Positions 7,245-15,564 of a stretch of 64,000 bases of DNA are shown here, in pieces. A model generated the notes under the pieces. The model ran no database searches, had not been told where the DNA came from, and worked only from the letters and a program-made list of their open reading frames with translations. Within the stretch, counting starts at the first letter, position 1, and each line of letters begins with the position of its first letter. This DNA is from Bryobacterales bacterium. GTDB taxonomy: Bacteria > Acidobacteriota > Terriglobia > Bryobacterales > Bryobacteraceae. The translations under genes and the position numbers were made by a program. Location: NCBI GenBank assembly GCA_016721425.1, contig JADKID010000038.1:806001-870000 (forward strand), read 5' to 3'.

Positions 7245-8357
7245 ATGCTGACACAAGCTCTCTTTCTGGCTCTTCTCTTTGGCTCGCGTCCGCCCGAAAT
7301 CCAGTTCGACAAATCGACGATCGACCTGGGTGCGGCGGAGACCTGCGCGTTTGCAGACATCAACGGCGACAAGCGTCCGGACATTGTTTCGGGCGAATTC
7401 TGGTATGAAGCGCCGCTGTGGACGCCGCACCGGTTTCGCGAGATCGCGTTCCTGAATAACTACGTGGATGACTTTGCGGATCTGGTGGCGGACTACGATG
7501 GCGACGGGCAACTGGATGTGGTGAGCGTCGGGTGGTTTTCGAAGTCCGTGGCTTTCTGGAGGAATCCCGGCAAGGGCGCCGGGATGTGGAAGAAGCAGGA
7601 CCTGGAGACGCGGTTCAACGTGGAGTTTGCGTTTCTGGTGGATTTGAATAACGACGGGAAGGCGCTGGAGATTCTGCCGCAGTTTGGCAGCACGAAGGCT
7701 CCGCTGGCATGGTACGAGTTCCGCAATGGCAAGTGGGAGACTCATGTCGCCAGCGAGACGAGCTTCGGCCACGGTATCGGAGCCGGGGACGTCAACGGCG
7801 ACAAGCGCACGGACATCATCACGCCGAAGGGCTGGCTGGAAGCGCCGGCGGATCCGCGGACGGGCGGTTGGACGATGCACTCCGACTTCGACATGGGCGA
7901 TACGGGGTTCATTCACGTATACGACGTGGATGGCGATTCGCAGGCGGATTTGATCACGTCGATGGCGCACAACTATGGCATCTTTTGGATGAAACGCGGA
8001 GCGGGGAGTCAGTGGACGAAGCAGCTGATCGATGACTCGTGGTCGCAGGCTCACTCGGTGGCGCTGGCGGATCTAAACAAAGACGGGCGGCCGGATCTGG
8101 TGACTGGTAAACGCTACATGGCGCACAACGGGAAAGATCCCGGCGAGCGCGAGCCGCTGGGGGTTTACTGGTATGAGAATTCGAAGGACGACAAGGGCGG
8201 GCCTGTGTTCGTCCGGCATATTATCGACTACGGCACGCGCGCCGGAGGCGGTATGCAGGTAGCGGTGGGCGACATCAACGGCGACGGCCGCGCCGATGTC
8301 GGAGTAGGCGGCAAGGCCGGCCTGTTTCTGTTTAAGAATCTGGGAGTGAAGAAATGA
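7245..8357 (+). CDS. Secreted FG-GAP/VCBS repeat beta-propeller protein
   Basis: Exported protein of 370 residues with a short hydrophobic leader (MLTQALFLALLFGS). It is built from repeated FG-GAP/VCBS blades. Each carries an EF-hand-like calcium loop such as ADINGDKRPD, ADYDGDGQLD, GDVNGDKRTD, YDVDGDSQAD, ADLNKDGRPD and GDINGDGRAD. Such propellers bind glycans or proteins at the cell surface. The start at 7245 follows a TACGCT box at 7225-7230. It is the first of four tightly packed genes (7245-11367) and overlaps the next by ATGA. Its role with the sugar epimerase is a guess: possibly recognition of an external glycan. Confidence 0.85.
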   Translation: MLTQALFLALLFGSRPPEIQFDKSTIDLGAAETCAFADINGDKRPDIVSGEFWYEAPLWTPHRFREIAFLNNYVDDFADLVADYDGDGQLDVVSVGWFSKSVAFWRNPGKGAGMWKKQDLETRFNVEFAFLVDLNNDGKALEILPQFGSTKAPLAWYEFRNGKWETHVASETSFGHGIGAGDVNGDKRTDIITPKGWLEAPADPRTGGWTMHSDFDMGDTGFIHVYDVDGDSQADLITSMAHNYGIFWMKRGAGSQWTKQLIDDSWSQAHSVALADLNKDGRPDLVTGKRYMAHNGKDPGEREPLGVYWYENSKDDKGGPVFVRHIIDYGTRAGGGMQVAVGDINGDGRADVGVGGKAGLFLFKNLGVKK

Positions 8358-9193
8358 AATACGGCGTCAACGCACTGATCTGGACGGCGAGTTTTGAGTT
8401 GGAGCATCTGCCGCTATTGCCGCGGGTGAAGGAGCGCGGGTTCACCGGGATTGAGATTCCGATCTTTGATCCGGGCTCGACACCGGTGGCCGAGATCCGG
8501 CGGGGGCTGGAAGACAACGGGCTGGAGGTGACCACGTGTACGGTGATCCCGAACGGCCTGACGGTGTTTGCGGAGTCGGCGGGGATCCGCCAGCAGGCGC
8601 TGGATCATATCAAGCTGAGTATTGAGACGACGGCCAAGCTGGGCGGGCATCTGGTGGCGGGGCCGACGTATTCGCCGGTGGGCTATCTGCCGGGGCGGCG
8701 GCGCACGGCGGACGAGTTTCAGCAGGCGGCCGACTCGCTGCGGACTCTGGGCGATACGCTGCGGGCGCACGACGTGCAGCTGGCGATTGAGCCGTTGAAC
8801 CGCTTTGAGACGTTCTTTTTGAATACGGCTGCCGACGCGGCGGCGCTGTGTGACAACATCAACGACGCGAACATCGGGATTCTCTTCGACACGTTCCACG
8901 CCAACATCGAGGAGAAGAGCCTGGGCGACGCGCTGCGGATTTGTGGCAAGCATCTGTTCCACGTGCATACGTGCGAGAACGATCGCGGGACGCCGGGCTC
9001 CGGCCACGTGCCGTGGGTGGAGGTATTCGACACGCTGCGGGCGATGCGCTACGACAACTGGTTGACGATCGAGAGCTTCGGCTACAACATCCCGGAGATT
9101 GCGGCGGCGGCTGCGATCTGGCGGGACATTGCTCCGTTGCCGGAATCGATCGGGTTTGACGGGCTGACCTTTTTGAAGCGCATGACGGCGTAA
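8354..9193 (+). CDS. D-tagatose/D-psicose 3-epimerase-like sugar epimerase
   Basis: TIM-barrel epimerase of 279 residues in the ketose 3-epimerase (DTE/DPE) group. The diagnostic segment AIEPLNRFETFFLNT matches these enzymes closely. Predicted metal and catalytic residues are the Glu in AIEPLNRFE, the Asp in GILFDTFHANIEE, the His in LFHVHTCENDRG and the Glu in LTIESFG. The family epimerises C3 of free ketohexoses through an enediolate with Mn or Co. The start overlaps the FG-GAP stop (ATGA), so the genes are coupled. Substrate preference is not predictable. Confidence 0.87.
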   Translation: MKYGVNALIWTASFELEHLPLLPRVKERGFTGIEIPIFDPGSTPVAEIRRGLEDNGLEVTTCTVIPNGLTVFAESAGIRQQALDHIKLSIETTAKLGGHLVAGPTYSPVGYLPGRRRTADEFQQAADSLRTLGDTLRAHDVQLAIEPLNRFETFFLNTAADAAALCDNINDANIGILFDTFHANIEEKSLGDALRICGKHLFHVHTCENDRGTPGSGHVPWVEVFDTLRAMRYDNWLTIESFGYNIPEIAAAAAIWRDIAPLPESIGFDGLTFLKRMTA

Positions 9194-9199
9194 CTGTGC

Positions 9200-10828
9200 A
9201 TGCGGGTTGCCGAGTTCACGGTTGAGCAGTTTCGCGGCATCGAGCGGGCGGCACTGCGGCTCGATGCGACGACGGTGCTGATTGGGGAGAACGACTGCGG
9301 GCGCTCCAGCCTGCTGGAGGCTCTGGCACTGGCGCTGGGGTGGAAAGCGCCGCCGGGCGAGTTCCATTTTGAGCCGTGGCACTTTCGGAGCGGCGCGCAG
9401 CAGCCGATCCGGATTCGCGTGTCGTTTGTGGAGAGCTTTGCGGGGGAGTGGGAGCAGGCGGCGTGCGGGCCGCTGCGACACGCGCTGCCGCATGCGATGC
9501 TGGCGCCGCGCGGATTTTTTCTGGAGGTTCGAGTGACGGCGGAAGGCGTGTCTTCGCGCTTTGCCACGGCGAACTCGACGGCGGAGGTGCGGGACGATCG
9601 CGAGTTGCTAGTGTGGTTGAACCGGCGGCTGCCGGTATTGCGGATGGGCTCGGGCGTGGTGGAATCGATGCGGAGCCTGGGGGAGGCGGTGCAGCGGCCC
9701 GCGGAGGAATCTGCGACGGATCTGGTGGAGCGGGTGCAGCAGCATTACCGCACGCTGCTGCTGGGCAATTCGATGGATCCGACGGGGGAGCTGGAGGCGG
9801 GGTATCAGGCGGCAGCGGAGTTGCTGAAGAGCAGCCCGGAGAGTCTGGATCTGGCGGCGAGTCCGCTGGCTCATTCGCGGCGGGCTACGCCTTTGCTGCA
9901 CGGTACGGCGGCGCAAAAGATCGGGACACTTCTGCTGGTCGGGGCGATGCTGCACGGGAGCGAGCGGGAGGGCGATTACGGGGCGCTGCCGCTGATGCTG
10001 ATCGACGATCCGGAGGCGCATCTGCACCCGATGACGCTGGCGTCGATCTGGGCGATTCTGGACCGGGTGTCGGGACAGAAAGTGATTGGGACGCATTCCG
10101 GGATACTGCTATCGGCGGCGCCGGTGCACCAGTTGCGGCGGTTGACGCGGGCGGGCGGCGTGGTGACGGAGTGGCGTGTACCGGAGGGTTCGCTGGGCGT
10201 GGACGACTTGCGGCGATTCTCGTATCATCTGCGGAGCCGGCGCGGCGCGGCGATGTTTGCGCGGTGCTGGCTGATGGTGGAGGGCGAGACTGAGTTTTGG
10301 CTGCTGGGGGAGCTGGCGCGGATTTGCGGGTACGATTTTCCGACCGAGGGCATTGTGAGCGTGGAGTTTGCGCAGTGTGGCCTGGCGCCGTTGCTGCGGG
10401 TGGCGGGGCATCTGGGGATCGAGTGGCATGTGCTGACGGATGGGGATGCGGCGGGCGAGACGTATGCGGGAGGAGCGGCGCAGTTTGTGCGGCGGGGCGA
10501 GGACGAGCTGCGTTTGACGATGCTGGAAGATCGCGACATTGAGCACTGTTTCTGGCGGTACGGGTATGCGAACGTATTCCGGCAGGCAGCGGGGAAGCCG
10601 CAATCGGAGGCGTTCCGGCCGAATGCGCGGGCGATCATCTCGCGGGCGATCGAGCGGCACTCCAAGCCGTGGATGGCGATGCAGTTGTTGGAGGCGGCGG
10701 CGACGCGGGGCAAGGGCGGGGTGCCGCCGCCCCTGCGCCGGGCGATTGAGACGTGCGTGCAACTGGCGCGGTGCGGAGTCAGATCGGCGGACGAGTGCGA
10801 CACACTGGGGGGAGGAGGGATCTCATGA
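9200..10828 (+). CDS. ybjD: OLD-family ATP-dependent endonuclease (YbjD-like), with Walker A Lys replaced by Arg
   Basis: 542-residue protein that follows E. coli YbjD almost end to end. It has an ABC-type ATPase half (1 to about 340) and a C-terminal TOPRIM nuclease half. Walker A is GENDCGRSS, where R35 stands in place of the usual lysine. Walker B is LMLIDDPEAHLHP and the H-loop is IGTHSGILLS. The TOPRIM motifs VEGETE and TDGDAAG keep the metal-binding Glu and Asp pair. OLD proteins cut DNA and act in repair or phage defence; YbjD's own role is poorly known. It follows the epimerase by 6 bases and overlaps the DUF4136 gene by ATGA. No UvrD-like, reverse transcriptase or other defence partner is nearby. 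Confidence 0.88.
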   Translation: MRVAEFTVEQFRGIERAALRLDATTVLIGENDCGRSSLLEALALALGWKAPPGEFHFEPWHFRSGAQQPIRIRVSFVESFAGEWEQAACGPLRHALPHAMLAPRGFFLEVRVTAEGVSSRFATANSTAEVRDDRELLVWLNRRLPVLRMGSGVVESMRSLGEAVQRPAEESATDLVERVQQHYRTLLLGNSMDPTGELEAGYQAAAELLKSSPESLDLAASPLAHSRRATPLLHGTAAQKIGTLLLVGAMLHGSEREGDYGALPLMLIDDPEAHLHPMTLASIWAILDRVSGQKVIGTHSGILLSAAPVHQLRRLTRAGGVVTEWRVPEGSLGVDDLRRFSYHLRSRRGAAMFARCWLMVEGETEFWLLGELARICGYDFPTEGIVSVEFAQCGLAPLLRVAGHLGIEWHVLTDGDAAGETYAGGAAQFVRRGEDELRLTMLEDRDIEHCFWRYGYANVFRQAAGKPQSEAFRPNARAIISRAIERHSKPWMAMQLLEAAATRGKGGVPPPLRRAIETCVQLARCGVRSADECDTLGGGGIS

Positions 10829-11367
10829 TCTGGAACAAACTGGTCACGCTCGGGCTGCTGGGTGCGGCGGCCGTTTTGGCGCAGAAGGTGGGTTACAACT
10901 TCGACGAGACGGCGGACTTCAGCAAGTACAAGACGTACAAGTGGGTGGAGCACAAGGGCTCCGATCCGCTGGATGAGTTGACCAGCAAGCAGGTGAAGGC
11001 GGCGCTGAACGGCGAACTGGCGAAGAAGGGCCTGACAGAGGCGGTTGGCGACGGAGCGGATCTGCTGGTTTCGTATCAGGTGGCCATCAAGCAGGAGAAG
11101 GAGTACACGTCGTTTGATCCGGGCTGGCCTTATGGCCCAGGGTGGCGGCGGGGCTGGGGCGCGCCGCCGATCCGGAGCGGGACCACATCGACGTTCAGCG
11201 TGGGCACGCTGGTGCTGGATCTGTACGACAGCGCGAAACACCAGTTGGTTTGGCGGGGCACGGCCACCAAGACGATTGACGAGAATGCGAAGCCGGAGAA
11301 GCGGCAGAAGACGCTCACGACGGGCGCGGCCAAGCTACTGAAGAGCTATCCACCGAAGCAGAAGTAA
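10825..11367 (+). CDS. DUF4136 envelope protein
   Basis: Exported protein of 180 residues with a hydrophobic leader (MIWNKLVTLGLLGAAAVLAQ) and no lipobox cysteine. The DUF4136 pattern is clear: YNFDETADFSKYKTYKWVE, then ADLLVSYQVAI, VGTLVLDLYDSAKHQLVWRGTATKTI, and a lysine-rich end (KSYPPKQK). Members are usually outer-membrane or periplasmic proteins of unknown function. A GGAGGAGGG Shine-Dalgarno lies just before the ATG at 10825, inside the end of the nuclease gene. It closes the four-gene cluster that began at 7245. Confidence 0.85.
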   Translation: MIWNKLVTLGLLGAAAVLAQKVGYNFDETADFSKYKTYKWVEHKGSDPLDELTSKQVKAALNGELAKKGLTEAVGDGADLLVSYQVAIKQEKEYTSFDPGWPYGPGWRRGWGAPPIRSGTTSTFSVGTLVLDLYDSAKHQLVWRGTATKTIDENAKPEKRQKTLTTGAAKLLKSYPPKQK

Positions 11368-11418
11368 CGCACCCGATCGGGGCTGGAACTCCATTATGCT
11401 GGTAGCGGCACAAATCCT

Positions 11419-13599
11419 ATGTCGCTATCACTTCGCTCACTCGTTTTATGCTCGGCGCTGCTGGCGCCGGCTTTCGCGGCTGATCCAATTCGTTATCTGC
11501 CCGCCACGAAGACTTTTGTTCTCGATGCCGGTCCGGTCACCTACGCCATTGGGGTGAATGAGAAGGGCGCGCTGCAGCCTCTGCACTGGGGCGGGCGGCT
11601 GTGGCGGGATGGGGATTTTGCGGCAGCGCGCTCGTCGCAGGGATGGGCGAGCTTTGATCTCTCAGCAACCACGACGCCGAATGAGTATCCGGGTTACGGC
11701 GGCGGCCTGTTTGTAGAGCCGGCGGTGAAGGCGACGCTGGCGGACGGGACGCGGGACCTGGTGTTCCAATATCAGTCGCACGAGATCAAGGGCGACACGC
11801 TGATCATCCGAATCAAGGACATCAGCTACAACCTGGAGGCGGCGCTGCACTACAAGGTGTATCCGCAGGGGATCATCCGCAAGCACACGGTGATCACGAA
11901 CAGGACGGCGGCGGCGGTGGTGCTGGAATCGGCGCAATCGGGTGCGTGGCATTTGCCGGCGGGCGAGGGATACCGGCTGACGACGCTGTATGGGCGGTGG
12001 GCGGGCGAGACGCAGATGGCGCAGGAGGTGATCCAGCCGGGGCTGAAGGTGGTGGAAAGCCGGCGCGGCAACACGAGCGCGCAGGCGAATCCGTGGTTTG
12101 CCATCGACGGGCCGGAGCGCGCAACAGAGACCAGCGGGCGGGTGTGGTTTGGCGCGATTGGATGGTCCGGCAACTGGCGGCTGACTATCGAGCAGACTCC
12201 ACATCAACAGGTGCGGGTGACGGGCGGATTGAATCCGTTCGATTTTTCGCATGGGTTGAAGCCTGGTGAATCGCTGGAGACACCCTCGTTTTACGGGGGG
12301 TATTCCGAGCACGGATTTGGCGAGGCGTCGAGGGCGTTTCACCGGTTCCAGCGGGAGTTCATTCTGCCGGGCGGGTTGACGTCGAAGCCGCGTCCGGTTT
12401 TGTACAACTCGTGGGAAGCGACTGAGATGCACGTGGACGAGGCGGGGCAGACGGAGTTGGCGAAGAAGGCCGCGACGCTGGGGATTGAGCGCTTTGTGAT
12501 GGATGACGGCTGGTTTGGCGCTCGGAATACGGACAAGGCGGGGCTGGGCGACTGGACCGTCAATCCGCAGAAATTCCCCAACGGGTTGAAGGGACTGATC
12601 AGCAACGTGAAGGCGCTGGGGATGGACTTCGGCCTGTGGGTGGAGCCGGAGATGGTGAATCCGGATTCCGAGCTCTATCGCAAGCACCCGGAGTGGGCGA
12701 TGCATTTTCCGGGGCGCCCACGCAGTCCGGCGCGTAATCAGTTGATCCTCAACATGGCGCGTGATGACGTGAAGGAGTACATCTTTGGAGTGCTGGACAA
12801 GATTGTCAGCGAGAACGAGATTGCGTTCCTGAAGTGGGACATGAACCGCAACGCGTCGGAGCCCGGCTGGCCGGAGGTGGCGCCGGCGGAGCAGAAGAAG
12901 ATGTGGCTCCAGTACACGCGGAACGTGTACGAGATTATCGATAGGTTGCGGGCGAAGCATCCGAAGGTGGAGATTGAATCGTGCAGCGGCGGGGGCGGGC
13001 GGATCGACCTGGGGATCCTGACGCGGGTGGAGCAGGTGTGGACCTCCGACAATACGGATGCGCTGGACCGGCTGAAGATCCAGGAGGGCTACACGTATGC
13101 CTACACGCCGAAGGCGATGATGGCGTGGGTGACGGATGTGCCGAATTTCAATGGGCGCTCCACTCCGCTGAATTTCCGGTTTGTGGTGGCGATGCAGGGC
13201 TCGCTGGGGATTGGGAACAACCTGAATAAATGGAAGGACGAGGACTTCACGCTGGCGCGGAAAATGATCGCCTACTACAAGCAGGTGCGGGGCACGGTGC
13301 AGACGGGCAAGCTGTACAGGCTAGCGTCGCCGCGTGCGCCGGAGGGCTTTGCGGCCACGCAATATGTGGCCGAGGACGGCAGGCAGTCGGTGGTATTTGC
13401 GACGCTGCACTCGCAGCAGTATGGGCGGCCCGTACCGCCGCTGGTGTTGCGAGGGCTGGACGAGCAGGGCGTCTACAAGGTGACGTGGCTGGACGGGAGG
13501 GCGCAGACACTGAGCGGCGCGGCGTTGATGCGGCGCGGGCTGACTTTGGATTTGAAGGGCGACTACGCGGCGGCATCAGCCGTGCTGGAGCGGCAATGA
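11419..13599 (+). CDS. GH36 alpha-galactosidase, secreted
   Basis: Retaining alpha-galactosidase of glycoside hydrolase family 36, 726 residues with a signal peptide (MSLSLRSLVLCSALLAPAFA). An N-terminal beta-supersandwich domain is followed by the catalytic barrel. FVMDDGWFG and WVEPEMVNPDS are typical barrel motifs. D474 in FLKWDMNR is the nucleophile and D544 in TSDNTDALDR the acid/base; SCSGGGGRID shapes the galactose site. It releases terminal alpha-galactose from raffinose-type sugars or galactomannan in the periplasm or outside. Its stop overlaps the start of a pyruvyl transferase gene (ATGA). Confidence 0.93.
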   Translation: MSLSLRSLVLCSALLAPAFAADPIRYLPATKTFVLDAGPVTYAIGVNEKGALQPLHWGGRLWRDGDFAAARSSQGWASFDLSATTTPNEYPGYGGGLFVEPAVKATLADGTRDLVFQYQSHEIKGDTLIIRIKDISYNLEAALHYKVYPQGIIRKHTVITNRTAAAVVLESAQSGAWHLPAGEGYRLTTLYGRWAGETQMAQEVIQPGLKVVESRRGNTSAQANPWFAIDGPERATETSGRVWFGAIGWSGNWRLTIEQTPHQQVRVTGGLNPFDFSHGLKPGESLETPSFYGGYSEHGFGEASRAFHRFQREFILPGGLTSKPRPVLYNSWEATEMHVDEAGQTELAKKAATLGIERFVMDDGWFGARNTDKAGLGDWTVNPQKFPNGLKGLISNVKALGMDFGLWVEPEMVNPDSELYRKHPEWAMHFPGRPRSPARNQLILNMARDDVKEYIFGVLDKIVSENEIAFLKWDMNRNASEPGWPEVAPAEQKKMWLQYTRNVYEIIDRLRAKHPKVEIESCSGGGGRIDLGILTRVEQVWTSDNTDALDRLKIQEGYTYAYTPKAMMAWVTDVPNFNGRSTPLNFRFVVAMQGSLGIGNNLNKWKDEDFTLARKMIAYYKQVRGTVQTGKLYRLASPRAPEGFAATQYVAEDGRQSVVFATLHSQQYGRPVPPLVLRGLDEQGVYKVTWLDGRAQTLSGAALMRRGLTLDLKGDYAAASAVLERQ

Positions 13600-14834
13600 A
13601 GCTGACACGACGCGCGATTCTGCAAACACCCGCTCTGGCAGCGCTGCAGCCGAGGGCGCCGCATATCCTGCTGATCTCGGGCTGGAACCTGTACAACATC
13701 GGCGACGTGGCCATCACTCCGGGCTTCCTACGGCTGGTGCAGCAGCACTGGCCGGAGGCGCGGGTGACGATGCTGGCGGCGAGCTATGCGAACGAGATCG
13801 GCGCGTATTTGAAGCCGAAGTTTCCGGATCTGGAAGTGATCCCGATGGAGTTCAAGCCGGGCGTGGCGTTGACGCCGGCGTTTGAGAAGGTCTTCCAGAG
13901 CGGGGATCTGCTGGTGCTGAACTCGGGGATGACGCTCTCCTATGGCTACTACGGCTTGGAGTGGAATGGCTATATCCCGCGGATTTTGGCGTTCATGAAG
14001 GCGCGGCAGCTGAAGATTCCGTATGGAGTGTATGCCCACTCGTTTGACCGCGTGGACCCTCATGCGGATGTGCTGTACTCCGACGTTTTGACGACGGCAG
14101 CGTTTGTGTACACGCGGGATAGCGAATCGTTGAACCTGATCAAGTCGAAGGGTGTGCGCTGCCCGGAGATGGCGTTTGCGCCGGACTCCACGTTTGGATT
14201 TGACTTGCGGGATGAGGAGCGGGCGGCGCAGTTTCTGAGCCGGCATTCGCTGGAGCCGGGGCGGTATCTGGCGTTTATTCCGCGGCTGGATGCGAACCGG
14301 TTCCGGGAGGATGGGAAGGAGAAGGAGCACGCGGCGCAGACGCGCGAGTTGATCATCCGGTGGGTGCGCGAGACGGGCACGCCGGTGGCGCTGGTGCCGG
14401 AGGTGCAGAAGGGGCTGGAAGCTGCACGTTTGATGGTCTACGACCAGTTGCCGGCCGAGGTGCGGCGGATGGTTCGGTTTCAGCCGGACTACTGGATGCC
14501 GGACGAGGCGCAGGCGGTGTATGCGAAGGCGGCGCTGGTGGTGAGCGCGGAGATGCACTCGATCATCCTCGGCTTGGCGGCGGGGACGCCGTCGATTCAC
14601 CCGCACTTTTCGCAGGCGGGCTTGAAGCAGTGGATGATGCGGGATCTCGGGTTGCCGTTCTGGCTGCACGATCAGGACAAGGCGCCGGTGGAAAAGATCT
14701 TCAATTCGATGCTGGAAGTGCATCGCGATCCGAAGGCGGCGAAGGCGAGGGTGGACAAGGCGATGGCGCTGGTGCGGCGTCGGCAAATGGAGACGATGGG
14801 GGTCCTGCGCCGGTCTGTCAGAGCTAACGGCTGA
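13596..14834 (+). CDS. Polysaccharide pyruvyl transferase family protein
   Basis: 412-residue member of the PF04230 family, which moves pyruvate from phosphoenolpyruvate onto sugars of exopolysaccharides or cell-wall polymers. The start IPHILL-like strand ends in WNLYNIGDVAITPGF, and the later SAEMHSIILGLAAGTPSI segment is the family's conserved C-terminal core. It begins MKLTRRAILQ, which resembles a Tat leader, but the rest of the leader is short, so export is uncertain. Start at 13596 overlaps the GH36 stop (ATGA). It converges with the small secreted-protein gene, overlapping by 11 bases. Pairing with a galactosidase suggests handling of a pyruvylated galactose-rich glycan; this is inference. 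Confidence 0.82.
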   Translation: MKLTRRAILQTPALAALQPRAPHILLISGWNLYNIGDVAITPGFLRLVQQHWPEARVTMLAASYANEIGAYLKPKFPDLEVIPMEFKPGVALTPAFEKVFQSGDLLVLNSGMTLSYGYYGLEWNGYIPRILAFMKARQLKIPYGVYAHSFDRVDPHADVLYSDVLTTAAFVYTRDSESLNLIKSKGVRCPEMAFAPDSTFGFDLRDEERAAQFLSRHSLEPGRYLAFIPRLDANRFREDGKEKEHAAQTRELIIRWVRETGTPVALVPEVQKGLEAARLMVYDQLPAEVRRMVRFQPDYWMPDEAQAVYAKAALVVSAEMHSIILGLAAGTPSIHPHFSQAGLKQWMMRDLGLPFWLHDQDKAPVEKIFNSMLEVHRDPKAAKARVDKAMALVRRRQMETMGVLRRSVRANG

Positions 14835-15324
14835 GATCCCATTTGATGACGTCGCCTAAGGGATTCTTCCAGGAACCCACGAGCTGATTCGGGTTGCGAG
14901 GCGCCGGGATGGGCACCTCCCAGTTGGGGGCCTGGATGTTGACGTCGCCTCCGCTCATCGACTTGCCGTTGGCAGTGATGGTCTTAGTCCCTTTGCTGAT
15001 GAAGGCGGCCACGCGCAGCTTCCACTCGCCTGCTGCCGGGGTGATGGTGACCTGCAAATGATCCTGCGTGGCCGACTCGGTAATGACGTAGGGAACCTTG
15101 CCGGAGGATTTTGTGGTGGACGTGTAGGTGCAGCGGGCAGAGGTTCCGGCTAGAGTGCACTCCATTGTGCCCACTGAGGTGAAGCCGGTGTCAGTGGCCT
15201 TGATAGTGGCTGTGATGGTTCCGTTCCAGGGCGCGGCGGACTTCGCGGTCTGAGCATTTGAGGGGCAGACCAGTAGTGTGAGGAATCCCGCCAGGATGGC
15301 CACTTGGAACTTCAACTTTTGCAT
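14824..15324 (-). CDS. Secreted protein of unknown function
   Basis: 166-residue exported protein with a clear signal peptide (MQKLKFQVAILAGFLTLLVCPSNAQT). The mature part is beta-rich, with many Thr/Ser/Lys residues, two cysteines (TMECTLAGTSARC) and a C-terminal VGSWKNPLGDVIKWDLSR. The last segment reads like the end of a lipocalin-like or fatty-acid-binding barrel, but I do not recognise the family. Start 15324 is preferred over 15432 because AAAGGA precedes it and a TACAAT box lies at 15380-15385. A 240-base upstream gap contains a 22-base palindrome. Confidence 0.65.
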   Translation of the reverse strand: MQKLKFQVAILAGFLTLLVCPSNAQTAKSAAPWNGTITATIKATDTGFTSVGTMECTLAGTSARCTYTSTTKSSGKVPYVITESATQDHLQVTITPAAGEWKLRVAAFISKGTKTITANGKSMSGGDVNIQAPNWEVPIPAPRNPNQLVGSWKNPLGDVIKWDLSR

Positions 15325-15379
15325 TGGCTCGATTCCTTTCTGAAGCGCGACTTGTATTGGCGGCTCTGCCGAACGCCTC

Positions 15380-15385
15380 ATTGTA
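15380..15385 (-). promoter_or_regulatory. candidate -10 box (TACAAT) for the secreted protein at 15324
   Basis: TACAAT on the minus strand predicts transcription from about 15373 and a leader of about 49 bases containing a Shine-Dalgarno. No good -35 hexamer is seen. Confidence 0.3.
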
Positions 15386-15495
15386 CGCCGAGTGAGCTTT
15401 GGAAATTCGGTCTTTGGGGTCTCTTGTTTCAACCGCGAAACGTGCCTGGGCAGCCACCGGCAGCGGTCGAAGGAACTGAGGCTTCGGATCCACCA

Positions 15496-15517
15496 TTCGC
15501 TATTCGCGAATCGCGAA
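15496..15517. promoter_or_regulatory. 22-base near-perfect palindrome
   Basis: TTCGCTATTCG followed directly by CGAATCGCGAA: ten of eleven positions are symmetric, and ATTCGCGAAT at the centre is perfect. It lies in the gap between the end of the murein-peptide operon and the promoter of the secreted-protein gene. It has no U-tract, so an operator is more likely than a terminator. Confidence 0.45.
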
Positions 15518-15564
15518 GGGTAACATGCTGGTCGCCGCGACGCGGGCTGGACCTGTGTGGCGAC

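Noticed and set aside
7179..8054. 292-residue N-terminal extension of the methyltransferase
   Set aside because: It is antisense to the FG-GAP gene, Arg/Val-rich without motifs, and a good Shine-Dalgarno marks 7178 as the start.
9200..11367. OLD nuclease plus DUF4136 as an anti-phage system
   Set aside because: No helicase, reverse transcriptase, toxin or other defence gene is nearby, and DUF4136 is an ordinary envelope protein. YbjD-like proteins also occur outside defence islands.
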